A stretch of DNA of 64,000 bases. Source: Occultella gossypii. Lineage in GTDB: Bacteria > Actinomycetota > Actinomycetes > Actinomycetales > Beutenbergiaceae. Both the position numbers and the translations under genes were made by a program. Within the stretch, counting starts at the first letter, position 1. Each line of letters opens with the position of its first letter. Below the pieces are notes generated by a model, which saw nothing but the letters and a program-made list of their open reading frames with translations, had not been told where the DNA came from and ran no database searches. The stretch covers positions 124,001 through 188,000 of the forward strand of contig NZ_JAGSHT010000003.1 in the NCBI RefSeq assembly GCF_019947135.1. The letters run 5' to 3'. This document shows positions 8,742 to 18,079 of this stretch, piece after piece.

Positions 8742-10883
8742 ATGGCATATCGCTACAACTCGCCTCCTGGCTGGCCGACGCCGCCGGAGGGCTGGACCCC
8801 TCCGCCGGGGTGGCAGCCGGACGCGTCCTGGGGGCCGGCGCCCGAGGGTTGGCAGTTCTGGTTGGACGAGGCCACCGGTGCCCCGCCCGCCGCCGCTGCG
8901 ACGGATGCCGCAGGCGCGAGCGAAGCCGCCGCTACGCCGGGGTCGGACTCGGTCTCCGGGTCGGACTCGATGAGTGACTCGGACACGATGAGTGGCTCGG
9001 ACTCGATGAGCTCCGATTCGATCGGCTCCGACGCCATGGCGGCGGACGCCGGCACCGGCTCGGACACCATGGGCGATGTGCCGGACTCCGACGCGACCGT
9101 CGTGCGTTCGGCGATGCCCACCGGTGACGCGATGTCCGGCTCGGACTCGACGAGCGGGACTGGCTCGGACTCGATGGGGTCCTCGGACTCGATGGGGTCC
9201 TCGGACGCCATGGGGTCGGCCGACGCCGCGTCGTCCGGCGCTGACGGCTCGGCTGCGGATGGTTCGGGTTCGGACGAGGCGCCACGGTTCGGCGGAGATG
9301 CCTCACCGCGCTTCGGCGAGGCCGGTGCCCCAGGCGCGGCCGGCCCGCTGCCTGCCAGCGACGAGCCGACCACCTTGTTCACTCCGGGCGCGCACGCAGC
9401 GAGTCCCGCACAGCCCGAGCAGCCGGGGCAGCCCGGTGACGGGTTCGGCGCCGCGAGCGGTGCGCCGACCTACGGTGGCGCGAGTGCGCCGTCCTACGGT
9501 GGCGCCAGCGGCGCGCCGACCTACGGCGGTGCGAGCGCCGGCCAGGGCGAGCAGCAGGACCCCTCCTACGGTGGCGCCGCAGCCGCGGGCGCCGTCGGTG
9601 GTGCGGCCGCGTCCCAGTTCGGGCCGCCGCAGCCGTCCTACGGCGACCCTCAGACGCAGCCATTCGGCCAGTCACCCACGCAGGAGTTCGGCCAGTCGCA
9701 GGATCAGTACGGCCCGGGTGGTGGCCAGCAGCCGGGACAGTACGGCCAGGCATCCGCCCCCGGGTACGACCAGTCGGCGGGCCAGTACGGTCAGGGTTCG
9801 GCTTCGCAGGGTTATGACCCGTCGGCCGGTCAGTATGGCCAGGGTTCGGCTCCGCAGGGTTATGACCCGTCGGCCGGTCAGTATGGCCAGGGTTCGGCTT
9901 CGCAGGGTTATGACCCGTCGGCCGGTCAGTATGGCCAGGGTTCGGCTCCGCAGGGTTATGACCCGTCGGCCGGTCAGTACGGCCAGGGTTCGGCTCCGCA
10001 GGGGTACAACCAGGCCGCCGGCCAGTACGGCCAGGCCTCCGGCGCCCCCGGGTACGGCGGCCAGACCGGCGGCCAACCGCCGTCGAACAGCATGTACAAC
10101 TACGCGCCCACGACCGGCCTTGACCAGGGCAGCAACTCGCCGTACGGCGCGGCCGGAGGCTACGGCGGCCCGGCCGGACCCGGGGCCCCCGGCGGCGGTG
10201 GGAGCAACAAGACCCCGCTGATCATCGGGATCATCGTGGCCGTTGTGGTCATCGCACTGGTCGCGTTCTTCGCAATCCGCGCGATCACCGGCGGTGACGG
10301 CGACAGCGGTGCCACGCCGACGCCGACCGCCACCACCGCGCCGCCCACGGACGAACCGACCGACGAGGCGACGGACGAGCCCACGGACGAGCCGACGGAC
10401 ACCACCACGGTGGCCCCGCCGACCGGCGACTACGTGAACCTCACCGGCTCCGACCCCGCCATCGTGGCGGAGGACGGCGTCCCGGTCGTGGAGGTGCGGC
10501 TGCTCCAGGCGCAGACCGGCTGGCAGCCGGGCGGGAACTCGGTCCTGTGCGCCGAGCCCGAGGCCGGGCAGTACCTCGGTCTGGAGTTCGAGTTCACCAC
10601 GCTGCCGGCGCTGGCCGACACCGAGGACGGCTACTACTCGTTCATCGGCTTCGAACTCGGAGCGCAGACCGCTTCCGGCTCGGACCTGGAGGCCAACGCC
10701 TTCTCCGGCCTCTTCTGCCTCGACTCGAGCCAGCAGACGCCGTCGGAGATGCAGCCGGGACAGACGTACACCGGCTGGGCCGTTCTGGACGTGCCGACCG
10801 ACGTCGCGGCCGTGACGTGGTCGGACTGGCTGGACTTCACCGGTAGCTCCCAGGACTACCGCTGGGTTCTGGCCGAGCAGTAA
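8742..10883 (+). CDS. large repeat-rich single-pass membrane protein with N-terminal WP motif
   Basis: The 713-residue protein has an N-terminal Trp/Pro segment ([17 protein letters not shown] and WGPAPEGW) like those at the head of many actinobacterial membrane proteins. A Ser/Asp/Met-rich tract follows (about 65-175), then a Gly/Gln/Tyr/Ala tract (about 220-465) that includes five copies of a 16-residue [16 protein letters not shown] unit. One transmembrane helix lies near 490-512. A Thr/Pro/Glu/Asp stalk leads to a C-terminal domain of about 150 residues with two cysteines that could form a disulfide outside. The start has AGGGGAA upstream. The function is unknown. Its plan matches the protein at 1441-2703. 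Confidence 0.8.
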   Translation: MAYRYNSPPGWPTPPEGWTPPPGWQPDASWGPAPEGWQFWLDEATGAPPAAAATDAAGASEAAATPGSDSVSGSDSMSDSDTMSGSDSMSSDSIGSDAMAADAGTGSDTMGDVPDSDATVVRSAMPTGDAMSGSDSTSGTGSDSMGSSDSMGSSDAMGSADAASSGADGSAADGSGSDEAPRFGGDASPRFGEAGAPGAAGPLPASDEPTTLFTPGAHAASPAQPEQPGQPGDGFGAASGAPTYGGASAPSYGGASGAPTYGGASAGQGEQQDPSYGGAAAAGAVGGAAASQFGPPQPSYGDPQTQPFGQSPTQEFGQSQDQYGPGGGQQPGQYGQASAPGYDQSAGQYGQGSASQGYDPSAGQYGQGSAPQGYDPSAGQYGQGSASQGYDPSAGQYGQGSAPQGYDPSAGQYGQGSAPQGYNQAAGQYGQASGAPGYGGQTGGQPPSNSMYNYAPTTGLDQGSNSPYGAAGGYGGPAGPGAPGGGGSNKTPLIIGIIVAVVVIALVAFFAIRAITGGDGDSGATPTPTATTAPPTDEPTDEATDEPTDEPTDTTTVAPPTGDYVNLTGSDPAIVAEDGVPVVEVRLLQAQTGWQPGGNSVLCAEPEAGQYLGLEFEFTTLPALADTEDGYYSFIGFELGAQTASGSDLEANAFSGLFCLDSSQQTPSEMQPGQTYTGWAVLDVPTDVAAVTWSDWLDFTGSSQDYRWVLAEQ
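9783..10024 (+). repeat. 48-bp tandem repeat, five copies, coding
   Basis: Units encode GQGSA(S/P)[10 protein letters not shown]. Four are nearly identical in DNA, alternating only in the S/P codon; the fifth diverges (NQAAGQYGQ). The alternation suggests duplication of a 96-bp double unit. Confidence 0.8.
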
Positions 10884-10896
10884 CACACACCGCAGT

Positions 10897-10933
10897 CGCA
10901 AGGGGCGCTGGGGAACACCCGGCGCCCCTTGCG
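10897..10933 (+). terminator. 12-bp hairpin terminator between the repeat protein and def
   Basis: 10897-10908 pairs exactly with 10922-10933 around a 13-nt loop. It lies 13 bases after the stop at 10883 and 17 bases before the def start. Confidence 0.75.
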
Positions 10934-10950
10934 CGTGGAAGGATCGAGGC

Positions 10951-11436
10951 ATGGCATTCCGTGACATCCGCGTGATCGGCGACCCCGTGCTGCGGACCGT
11001 GTGTGAGGAGATCACCACCATCGACGACCGGGTCCGAGCCCTGGTCGCGGACCTGGTGGAGACGGTGGACGCCGAAGGTCGCGCCGGGCTGGCTGCGAAC
11101 CAGATCGGCGTCAGCCTGCGGGCATTCTCCTGGAACCTCGACGGCGAGGTCGGCTACGTGCTGAACCCGCGCCTGGTGGAGGTCTCCGAGGAGACCCAGG
11201 ACGGTGACGAGGGCTGTCTCTCGGTCCCGGGCCTGTGGTTCCCCGCGAGGCGCGCCGCGTACGCGAAGGTCGAGGGGATCGACCTCGACGGCGCCCCGGT
11301 GACCGTCGAGGGGGAGGGCATCAAAGCCCGCTGCCTGCAGCACGAGATCGACCACCTGGACGGCAAACTGTACCTCGACCGGCTGGACCGGGACGTCCGC
11401 AAGAGTGCGATGCGGAAGGTCCGGGAATTGATGTGA
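10951..11436 (+). CDS. def: peptide deformylase
   Basis: This enzyme removes the N-formyl group from nascent proteins at the ribosome exit. All three catalytic motifs are present: GLAANQIG (residues 46-53), EGCLSVPG with metal ligand Cys89, and QHEIDHLDG with metal ligands His131 and His135 and catalytic Glu132. Motif I has Asn where most bacterial enzymes have Pro (AAPQ), a variant also seen in other actinobacterial copies. The length of 161 residues is normal. A hairpin terminator separates it from the upstream gene, and the next gene starts 120 bases downstream. Confidence 0.95.
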   Translation: MAFRDIRVIGDPVLRTVCEEITTIDDRVRALVADLVETVDAEGRAGLAANQIGVSLRAFSWNLDGEVGYVLNPRLVEVSEETQDGDEGCLSVPGLWFPARRAAYAKVEGIDLDGAPVTVEGEGIKARCLQHEIDHLDGKLYLDRLDRDVRKSAMRKVRELM

Positions 11437-11556
11437 GGTGCACAAACGCCCTTCTTTAGGGCATCATGGGTATGGAAGCCGTGTGCATTCCTTGAATGTG
11501 ACTGACCGAGATCGTTGGGGAAGACGTATCTCGAACAGAACAGGAAGGGGATGGCA

Positions 11557-12057
11557 ATGACTGGTGTCAGCACCCGCGGCGTCATTTTCGTGCACTCCGC
11601 ACCCCGGGCTCTGTGCCCGCACGTGGAGTGGGCAGCGGGCTCCGTCCTGGACGCCCGCGCGTCCTTCGACTGGACCCCGCAGCCGGCGGCGCCCGACCTG
11701 TTCCGTGCCGAACTGTCCTGGACCGGACCCGCGGGCACCGGTGCCCGCCTGGCGTCCGCCCTGCGTGGCTGGACGCATCTGCGCTACGAGGTCACCGAGG
11801 AGCCCTGCCTGGGCACCGACGGCGGCCGGTGGAGCCACACGCCGGATCTGGGCATCTTCCACGCCCAGGTGGACGTACACGGCAACGTCGTGGTGCCCGA
11901 GGACCGCATCCGGGCCGCCATGACGCACGCCGAGGAGCCCGCCCGGATGAAGCACGAGCTGGACCTGGCGCTCGGGCAGGCCTGGGACGACGAGCTCGAA
12001 CCGTTCCGCTACGCCGGTGCCGGGGTCCCGGTGCGCTGGCTGCACCGCGTCGGCTGA
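11557..12057 (+). CDS. DUF3145 family protein
   Basis: This 166-residue protein matches the actinobacterial DUF3145 family, recognisable from STRGVIFVHSAP, ALCPHVEWA, FDWTPQPA, RAELSW and DELEPFRYAG. Family members typically sit next to the fatty-acid synthase genes, as here, where it converges on fabF. The ATG at 11557 is preferred over 11551 and the upstream GTG/ATG frames because AGGAAGGGG lies 7-8 bases before it. No catalytic residue set is established. A role linked to lipid synthesis is inference from its conserved neighbourhood. Confidence 0.88.
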   Translation: MTGVSTRGVIFVHSAPRALCPHVEWAAGSVLDARASFDWTPQPAAPDLFRAELSWTGPAGTGARLASALRGWTHLRYEVTEEPCLGTDGGRWSHTPDLGIFHAQVDVHGNVVVPEDRIRAAMTHAEEPARMKHELDLALGQAWDDELEPFRYAGAGVPVRWLHRVG

Positions 12058-12154
12058 GCCGGGCGAGGCCCGCACCCTCCCGGACCAGTGATGAGCGGCC
12101 CACACCTGCGCACCTCGCGCCGCGCCTCCGGAGGCGAGGTAGTGACCTCCACAT

Positions 12155-12194
12155 CGAGGTAGTCGTCGCCAAGGGGGAATTGCTGACTACCTCG
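12155..12194. terminator. inverted repeat between convergent DUF3145 and fabF
   Basis: Ten-base arms (12155-12164 and 12185-12194) pair perfectly around a 20-nt loop. Located between two convergent stops, it is a candidate bidirectional terminator. Related CGAGGTAGT sequence also occurs just upstream at about 12134. Confidence 0.5.
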
Positions 12195-12242
12195 ACGGCC
12201 ACGTGACTACGTCGGCGTCCGGTGTGGGGAGCGGGCGCCCCG

Positions 12243-13487
12243 TCAGGAGCTCGTGAACACCAGCGTGGCGTTGTGACCGCCGAAGCCGAAGCCGTTGTTG
12301 ACGGCCGCGATGTCGCCGTCACGCAGCGGACGGGGCACGTCCCGGACCAGGTCGATGGGCAGGTCCGGCTCGGGGTCGGAGACGTTGATCGTGGGCGGCG
12401 CCTGCCGGTCCACGATCGCCATGATCGTGAAGATCGACTCCAGCGCGCCGGCGCCACCGAGCAGGTGCCCGGTCATGGACTTCGTCGCCGAGATCGCCAC
12501 GTGATCCGCGTCGTCGCCGAGTGCGCGGCGCATCGCTGCGGCCTCCACGCCGTCACCGGCGGGGGTGGACGTCGCGTGGGCGTTGACGTGCACCACGTCC
12601 GAGGCATGCACGCCGGCGTTCTCCAGGGCGAGCCGGAAGGCGCGCTCCTGCCCGGCGCCGGTGGGGTCGGGGGGCGCGACGGCGTAGGCGTCCGACGTGA
12701 TCCCGAGGCCGGCCACGCGGGCGTAGATCCGGGCGCCGCGGGCGATGGCGTGGTCCTCACGCTCGAGCACGAGGACGCCGGCGCCCTCGCCGAGCACGAA
12801 CCCGTCCCGGTTCACGTCGTAGGGGCGGGAGGCACCGGCCGGGTCGTCGTTGCGGGTGGACAGGGCCTGCATCTTCGCGAACGACGCGATCGGCAGTGGG
12901 TGGATGGCGGCCTCGGTGCCGCCGGCGACCACCACGTCCGCGCGGCCGGTGCGGATCATCTCCAGGCCGTAGCCGATCGCCTCGGCACCCGAGGCGCACG
13001 CGGAGACGGGGGTGTGGGCGCCCGCCTTGGCTCCGACCTCGATCGAGACATAGGCGGCGGGGGAGTTCGGCATCAGCATCGGGACGGTCAGCGGGAGCAC
13101 CCGCCGCACGCCCTGGTCCCTGATGGTGTCCCAGGCGTTGACGAGGGTGATGACCCCGCCGATGCCGGAGGCGATCACGGCGCCGATGCGCTCACCCGGA
13201 AGTTCGGGGGACCCGGCGTCCGCCCAGGCCTCGCGAGCCGCGATCATCGCGAACTGTGCGCTGGGGTCCATCCGGCGGGTCTCGGGCCGGGACAGGACGT
13301 CCTCGGCAGGGACGGCCAGCTGGCCGGCGAATGTGACGGGCAGCTCGTACTGGCTGACCCAGTCCTGTTCGAGGGTACGCACGCCGGACTTGCCGGCGAG
13401 GGCGGCGGCCCAGGTCGTGGGGACGTCACCACCGAGCGGTGAGGTCGTTCCGAGGCCGGTCACAACTACGTTCGGTTGATCGCTCAT
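12243..13487 (-). CDS. fabF: beta-ketoacyl-ACP synthase II
   Basis: FabF condenses acyl-ACP with malonyl-ACP to extend fatty acids by two carbons. The 414-residue thiolase-fold protein shows the Cys-His-His triad: active-site Cys in PVSACASGAEA, His in VNAHATSTPAGD and His in KSMTGHLLGGAGA, plus the C-terminal NNGFGFGGHN loop. It is the last gene of fasR-fabD-fabH-acpP-fabF, 89 bases after acpP. A TTGGAG element precedes its ATG. In mycolate producers the equivalent is kasA; nothing here indicates mycolic acids. Confidence 0.95.
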   Translation of the reverse strand: MSDQPNVVVTGLGTTSPLGGDVPTTWAAALAGKSGVRTLEQDWVSQYELPVTFAGQLAVPAEDVLSRPETRRMDPSAQFAMIAAREAWADAGSPELPGERIGAVIASGIGGVITLVNAWDTIRDQGVRRVLPLTVPMLMPNSPAAYVSIEVGAKAGAHTPVSACASGAEAIGYGLEMIRTGRADVVVAGGTEAAIHPLPIASFAKMQALSTRNDDPAGASRPYDVNRDGFVLGEGAGVLVLEREDHAIARGARIYARVAGLGITSDAYAVAPPDPTGAGQERAFRLALENAGVHASDVVHVNAHATSTPAGDGVEAAAMRRALGDDADHVAISATKSMTGHLLGGAGALESIFTIMAIVDRQAPPTINVSDPEPDLPIDLVRDVPRPLRDGDIAAVNNGFGFGGHNATLVFTSS

Positions 13488-13576
13488 CTGCGTACTCCAA
13501 GACTATGGACCAGGGGGTGGCCGCGCCGGGCGTGCGGATCACGCACGCCCGGCGGCAACCGGGGTCGGGACGAGGC

Positions 13577-13825
13577 TCAGGCCTGGGCCTGGGCGATGAA
13601 GCTCACGGCGTCACCGACGGTGTTGAGGTTCTTCACCTCTTCGTCCGGGATCCGGACCTCGAACTTCTCCTCGGCCAGGGTGACGATGGTCATCATCGAC
13701 AGCGAGTCGATGTCGAGGTCATCGGTGAACGACTTGTCCTTCTGGACGGCGTCCGCGGGCAGGCCCGTCTCATCGTTCACGATCTCGGCCAGACCGGCCA
13801 GGATGTCCTCTTCGCTGTGCGCCAT
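13577..13825 (-). CDS. acpP: acyl carrier protein
   Basis: ACP carries growing acyl chains on a 4'-phosphopantetheine arm in type II fatty-acid synthesis. The 82-residue acidic protein has the attachment serine in DLDIDSLSM (Ser41). A GGAG ribosome-binding site precedes the ATG. It lies between fabH (117 bases upstream) and fabF in the standard actinobacterial order. Confidence 0.97.
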   Translation of the reverse strand: MAHSEEDILAGLAEIVNDETGLPADAVQKDKSFTDDLDIDSLSMMTIVTLAEEKFEVRIPDEEVKNLNTVGDAVSFIAQAQA

Positions 13826-13942
13826 GCTTGCTCCATTCTCAGGGGTTTCATACGGGGTGGGAACAGTGTCCCCGACGCCGTGGTGACGGTGCCACCGCGG
13901 CGCGCTGGGCGGCCGGAGGAGGTTCGGGCGGCCCGAGCAGGT

Positions 13943-14998
13943 TCAGGGTAGGACCACGACCTGCGCGGCGTAGGCGAGCCCCGCGCCGAAGCCGATCTGC
14001 AGGGCGATGTCACCGCTCTTGGCCTGGCCCTCGCGGAGCAGGCGTTCGGTGGCCAGCGGGATCGACGCCGCGGAGGTGTTGCCGGTGTCGGCGATGTCGC
14101 GACCGACCACGATGTCCTCGCGGAACTTGATCAGCTTCAGGAGTTGGTCGGTGATCCGCATGTTGGCCTGGTGCGGGATGAACACGTCGATGTCCTCGAG
14201 CTGCAGCCCGGCGGCGTCGACGGCGCGTCGGGCGATGTTCGGCATCGAGGAGATCACCCACTTGAACACGGTCGGCCCGAGCTGGCGCAGCGTGGGGGTG
14301 GTCATCTGGGAGACCTCCTCGGCTGTCTCGGCGGTCTCCGGGACCGGCTCGCCGAGCTCCTCACGGCGGTAGTCCAGCCACGAGTGGGTCTGGTAGATCA
14401 CCGAGGACTGCGAGCCGTCGCTGCCCCACACGGTCGGCCCGATCCCGGGCGTGTCCGAGCGGCCGACGATCGCGGCACCCGCGCCGTCACCGAGGAGGAA
14501 CGAGATCGTGCGGTCGGTCGGGTCGATGAAGTCGCTCATCTTCTCGACGCCGATCACGAGCACGTTCTCGGCAGTCCCGGCGCGCACGAGCGCGTCCGCC
14601 TGGGCGATCCCGTAGCAGTAGCCGGCGCAGGCGGCGGAGACGTCGTACGCCGGCGCCGGGGTGGCGCCGATGGCGTCGGTGACGATGGTGGCCAGCGAGG
14701 GCGTCTGCTCGAAGTGGGTCACCGTGGAGACCAGGACCGCGTCCAGGTCGGCCCCGGTCAGGCCCGCCTTGGCCAGCGCGTCCTGCGCGGCGTCGACGGC
14801 GAGGTCCTTGACCGTCACGCCCTTCGCGGCGCGGGCCCTGGTCTTGATGCCGGTGCGCTGCTGGATCCACTCGTCCGAGGAGTTGATCGGGCCGACGATG
14901 TCGTCGTTCGGGACCAGTTCGCTGCCACGCGACCCCCCGACGGCGAGGATGCGGGAGCCGAGGACGGGCGTGTGCTGCGCAAGGGTCGGCTTGGTCAT
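13943..14998 (-). CDS. fabH: beta-ketoacyl-ACP synthase III
   Basis: FabH starts fatty-acid synthesis by condensing an acyl-CoA primer with malonyl-ACP. The 351-residue thiolase-fold protein has catalytic Cys124 in SAACAGYC, His in FIPHQANMRI and Asn in GNTSAASIPLA. AGGAGCC precedes the ATG. In branched-chain-lipid actinobacteria this enzyme accepts isobutyryl- and other branched CoA primers, which is notable with icmF only 6 kb away; substrate choice here is inference. Confidence 0.96.
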   Translation of the reverse strand: MTKPTLAQHTPVLGSRILAVGGSRGSELVPNDDIVGPINSSDEWIQQRTGIKTRARAAKGVTVKDLAVDAAQDALAKAGLTGADLDAVLVSTVTHFEQTPSLATIVTDAIGATPAPAYDVSAACAGYCYGIAQADALVRAGTAENVLVIGVEKMSDFIDPTDRTISFLLGDGAGAAIVGRSDTPGIGPTVWGSDGSQSSVIYQTHSWLDYRREELGEPVPETAETAEEVSQMTTPTLRQLGPTVFKWVISSMPNIARRAVDAAGLQLEDIDVFIPHQANMRITDQLLKLIKFREDIVVGRDIADTGNTSAASIPLATERLLREGQAKSGDIALQIGFGAGLAYAAQVVVLP

Positions 14999-15101
14999 CG
15001 TGGCTCCTGGGTGGGTCGGGTGGTCCGGGCGGGTGTGGTCCGGTCCGGGCGGGCGGCCGCGTCGCGAGTGGGTCGCGGCCGGCAGGTGGTGGGTCGGCCG
15101 G

Positions 15102-16043
15102 TCATCCGCGGTGGCGGGCGATCAGGTCCGCGGCCGCGTCGAGGTCGGCGGGCGACTTCAGTGCGAGGGTCTCGACACCGCGCATGGTCCGGCGCGCGAG
15201 TCCGGTCAGGACCCCGCCGGGAGCGAGTTCGATCACGGCCTGCATACCGGATTCGAGGAGGGTGCTCTGGCAGAGGTCCCAACGCACCGGCGAGGAGATC
15301 TGCCGGACCAGCGCGGTCAGGGCGTCGGCGCCCGAGGCGACGGCGGCGCCGTCGGCGTTCGAGAGCAGGGTCAGTCGGGGGTCGGCCGGGGTGAGCGCAG
15401 CCGCGGCCGCGGCGACGGCCTCGACGGCCGGTGCCATGTACTTGGTGTGGAAGGCACCGGCTACGGCCAAGGCGATCACGCGGGCCTTCGCCGGGGGATC
15501 GTCGGCGAGGGCAGCGAGCCCGGGCAGCGCACCGGCGGCGACGATCTGCCCGCCGCCGTTGACGTTCGCGGCGACCAGGTCATGAGCGGCGAGGGCGGCC
15601 AGCACCTCGTCCGGGTCGCCACCGACGACGGCGGACATCCCGGTGGCTTCGGCGGCGGCGGCCTGCGCCATGGCTGCGCCGCGCACGGCCACCAGGCGCA
15701 GGGCGTCGGTCGCCGGCAGGACCCCGGCGGCGGCCACGGCGGCGAACTCACCGACGGAGTGTCCGGCGGCGGCACTCGCCCAGCCGGTGACGTCACCGGT
15801 GCGGGCCTGCAGCGCACTGAGCGCGAGCAGCGAGGTCGCCACGATCAGCGGTTGGGCGACGGCGGTGTCCTTGATGGTGTCCGCGTCGGCCGTCGTGCCC
15901 AGCGTCCGCAGGTCCAGCCCGATCGCCTCGGCGTAGCCGTCGAGTTCGTCGGACAACGAGCCGGCGACACCGTCGAGCTCGAGCCATGGGGCGAGCATGC
16001 CGGGGGACTGGGCGCCCTGACCAGGGCTGAGGACTGCGATCAC
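15102..16043 (-). CDS. fabD: malonyl-CoA:ACP transacylase
   Basis: FabD moves malonyl groups from CoA to ACP. The 313-residue protein has the N-terminal SPGQGAQSPGM loop and the nucleophile elbow AGHSVGEFAA (Ser96), with a His in the GAFHTKYM segment completing the dyad. The GTG start at 16041-16043 is preceded by AGGAAGAG. It is first in the fab operon, directly downstream of the fasR regulator gene and an inverted repeat that may be its operator. Confidence 0.95.
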   Translation of the reverse strand: MIAVLSPGQGAQSPGMLAPWLELDGVAGSLSDELDGYAEAIGLDLRTLGTTADADTIKDTAVAQPLIVATSLLALSALQARTGDVTGWASAAAGHSVGEFAAVAAAGVLPATDALRLVAVRGAAMAQAAAAEATGMSAVVGGDPDEVLAALAAHDLVAANVNGGGQIVAAGALPGLAALADDPPAKARVIALAVAGAFHTKYMAPAVEAVAAAAAALTPADPRLTLLSNADGAAVASGADALTALVRQISSPVRWDLCQSTLLESGMQAVIELAPGGVLTGLARRTMRGVETLALKSPADLDAAADLIARHRG

Positions 16044-16085
16044 CGTTCCACTCTTCCTGTGCGGTCCTGCCGGTGCGGGCGACGG

Positions 16086-16119
16086 ATCGCACGAAGCTCC
16101 GTCGGGGGGATTGTGCGAT
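16086..16119. promoter_or_regulatory. inverted repeat upstream of fabD, candidate FasR operator/promoter region
   Basis: ATCGCAC at 16086-16092 is exactly inverted at 16113-16119, with a 20-nt spacer, in the 78-base gap between fasR and fabD. TAGGAA on the minus strand at its upstream edge could be the -10. FasR of Streptomyces is known to bind upstream of fabD; assignment here is inference. Confidence 0.45.
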
Positions 16120-16121
16120 TC

Positions 16122-17363
16122 CTACAATGGCACGGTTTCGGCGAGGCGTCCGATGGCGATCGCGATCTGGAGGACGAAGCCCTCCCGGGCCTGCGCCGGA
16201 TCCCAGCCGGTGATGGTCGCGATCCGCTTGAGCCGGTACCGGACGGTGTTCGGGTGCACGTACAGCAGCCGTGCCGTGGCCTCGAGCGAGCGGCCCTCGT
16301 TCAGGTACACCGAGAGGGTCTCCAGAAGTGGCCCGCCGACCCCGAGCAGCGGACCGTAGACGTCCGCGAGCAGGGTCCGGTGCGCGTCTGGGTCCCCGAG
16401 CAGCATCCGCTCGGGGAGCAGTTCGTCGGCCAGCACCGGGCGCGGCGCGGACGGCCAGGCCGGCACCGCCTGCAGCGCGGACAGGGCCGCCCGGGCGGAG
16501 CGGCCCGCGTCGGCCAGCTCGCGTACCTGGGGGCCGATCACCACCGGCCCCGGCCCGAACCGGGCCAGCAGCTCCTCGGCCTGCTGGCGCAGGTTCCCGG
16601 TGCCTCCGAGGACCACGATCAGCCGGTTGCCCTGGATGCCCACGAGCGCGTCCTGGGCGGTGCGCCGCGCCGCCCGGCGCAGTTCCGCGGTGCCGACGTC
16701 GTCGAGTTCGCCCTCGGTGGTGCCGACCATCACCAGCGTGTTCCCGCGGCCCGCCCAACCCAGCGCGGCCACGCGCGAGTGCAGCGAGTCGTCGCCGTCA
16801 CCGCGCAGCAGCGAGTCGACCACCAGGGCCTCCAGGCGGGCGTCCCACGCGCCGCGGGTCTCGGCCGCGCGGGCGTAGACCTCCGCGGCCGAGAACGCCA
16901 CCTCGCGCGAGTACAGCAGCACCGACTCGCGTAGCTTGGAGTGCTGGCCGGGCGCCGCCAGCTGTTCGGTGTGTTCCTCGACGATCTCCACGACGATCCG
17001 CACCAGCTGGAGCGTGTGCTGCAGGGAGATCGACCGGGTCAGCTCCGGGGGCGCGGCCCGGAAGATCTCGGCGGCGTTGTACGAGCCGTGCTCGGGGTTC
17101 TCGTACCAGGCGATGAAGTTCGCGATCCCGGACTGGGCCACGAGGCCGATCCAGGAGCGGTCCTCGGCCGGCAGGGCCCGGTACCAGGGCAACTCGTCGT
17201 CCAGGCGGCGCATGGCGGCGGCGGTGAGCAGGTCGGTGCCGTGCCGCAGCCGGCGGACCATCTCCTGGGTGGCCGGTCGCTCGGCGTCGGCGGCGTCGCT
17301 CTTCGCTCGCGCATCCGCAGGTTCGCGAGCAGTCCTGTCCCGCTCCGATGCCGCGCTGTTCAT
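16122..17363 (-). CDS. fasR: PucR-type regulator of fatty-acid synthesis, FasR-like
   Basis: This 413-residue protein has a long N-terminal region and a C-terminal PucR helix-turn-helix (LSVYLNEGRSLEATARLLYV, then HPNTVRYRLKRIATITGWD). A gene of this type directly upstream of fabD is the hallmark of FasR, the actinobacterial activator of fabD-fabH-acpP-fabF studied in Streptomyces. The ATG at 17361-17363 is used; a GTG 12 codons upstream (17397-17399) is an alternative and neither has a good ribosome-binding site. A short palindrome (TTGTGG/CCACAA, 17385-17401) just upstream might be an autoregulatory site. Confidence 0.88.
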   Translation of the reverse strand: MNSAASERDRTAREPADARAKSDAADAERPATQEMVRRLRHGTDLLTAAAMRRLDDELPWYRALPAEDRSWIGLVAQSGIANFIAWYENPEHGSYNAAEIFRAAPPELTRSISLQHTLQLVRIVVEIVEEHTEQLAAPGQHSKLRESVLLYSREVAFSAAEVYARAAETRGAWDARLEALVVDSLLRGDGDDSLHSRVAALGWAGRGNTLVMVGTTEGELDDVGTAELRRAARRTAQDALVGIQGNRLIVVLGGTGNLRQQAEELLARFGPGPVVIGPQVRELADAGRSARAALSALQAVPAWPSAPRPVLADELLPERMLLGDPDAHRTLLADVYGPLLGVGGPLLETLSVYLNEGRSLEATARLLYVHPNTVRYRLKRIATITGWDPAQAREGFVLQIAIAIGRLAETVPL

Positions 17364-17415
17364 GAGGTGAGGATACGGCCCGGATTGTGGAAAGCCCACA
17401 AACGACTGTCCCGGA

Positions 17416-17931
17416 TCAGCGGGCCGGAGGCATGCCGCGGGTCGGTGGCCCGCCGCTCGGGGGCATCCCGCCCGGGCGGCGGAGCGCCGCGGCGACGGCG
17501 CTGCGCGCCACGGAGGCCACGAGGGTCCCGATCGCGATGCCGATGACGGCGTTGATGGCCGCCGTCGCGATTTTCGTGTCGAGCCCGGCGTCGGGTACGA
17601 AGGGCATCACGACCGCGATCACGGTGGCCAGGCCGATGACCCAGCCGAAGAAGCGCTGCGGCTGCGGGGTGGTCAGGATCAGCACATGCATGAGCGCGGT
17701 GGCGACCAGCGCCGCGAGGGCCGCCGCGCCGGCATACCAGAACGTGCTCGCGTCACCCCAGGCACCGTTACCCTCCGGCGCGAGGATCGAGATGCTGAGG
17801 ACCCCGCGGCAGATCACGATCCCGGCGACCGCGATGAGTGCGGCCACCAGCGCAGTGGCGGCTCCTCCGGCCCAGAGTCTGCCCGCATCGATGGGTGGGT
17901 GGCTCGGCGGGGTTGCATTCTGCTGGGTCAT
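17416..17931 (-). CDS. four-helix integral membrane protein, DUF6069-like
   Basis: The 171-residue protein starts at the ATG at 17929-17931 with a strong GGGAGGAA upstream. A much longer open frame extends to 18537 but only overlaps the opposite-strand gene. Four hydrophobic segments are visible: ATALVAALIAVAGIVICRGV, AGAAALAALVATALMHVLIL, FFGWVIGLATVIAVVMPF and AATAAINAVIGIAIGTLVAS-like. A Pro/Gly/Arg tail follows. The spacing and conserved helix-end composition resemble DUF6069. The function is unknown. It lies upstream of fasR on the same strand and may be cotranscribed with it. Confidence 0.72.
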   Translation of the reverse strand: MTQQNATPPSHPPIDAGRLWAGGAATALVAALIAVAGIVICRGVLSISILAPEGNGAWGDASTFWYAGAAALAALVATALMHVLILTTPQPQRFFGWVIGLATVIAVVMPFVPDAGLDTKIATAAINAVIGIAIGTLVASVARSAVAAALRRPGGMPPSGGPPTRGMPPAR

Positions 17932-18067
17932 GGCAGGTTCCTCCCGATCGGTACTGCGCTGTGGTCCGCCGTCATACTTGCGGCTTCGGCGCCCGGCCGG
18001 ATCATTCGGCCCGGGTGAGAGTCGGTGCCGCCCTTCCGCTCGCCGGGTCGGTGGAGCGTCCGGGCGA

Positions 18068-18073
18068 TATCCT
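18068..18073 (+). promoter_or_regulatory. -10 box of a leaderless transcript
   Basis: TATCCT ends six bases before the ATG at 18080, placing the likely transcription start on or next to the A of ATG. No ribosome-binding site is present. Confidence 0.5.
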
Positions 18074-18079
18074 CGCGGT

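Noticed and set aside
9783-10024. CRISPR-like spaced repeats
   Set aside because: Repeats are contiguous, in frame and encode a low-complexity tail; there are no spacers and no cas genes.
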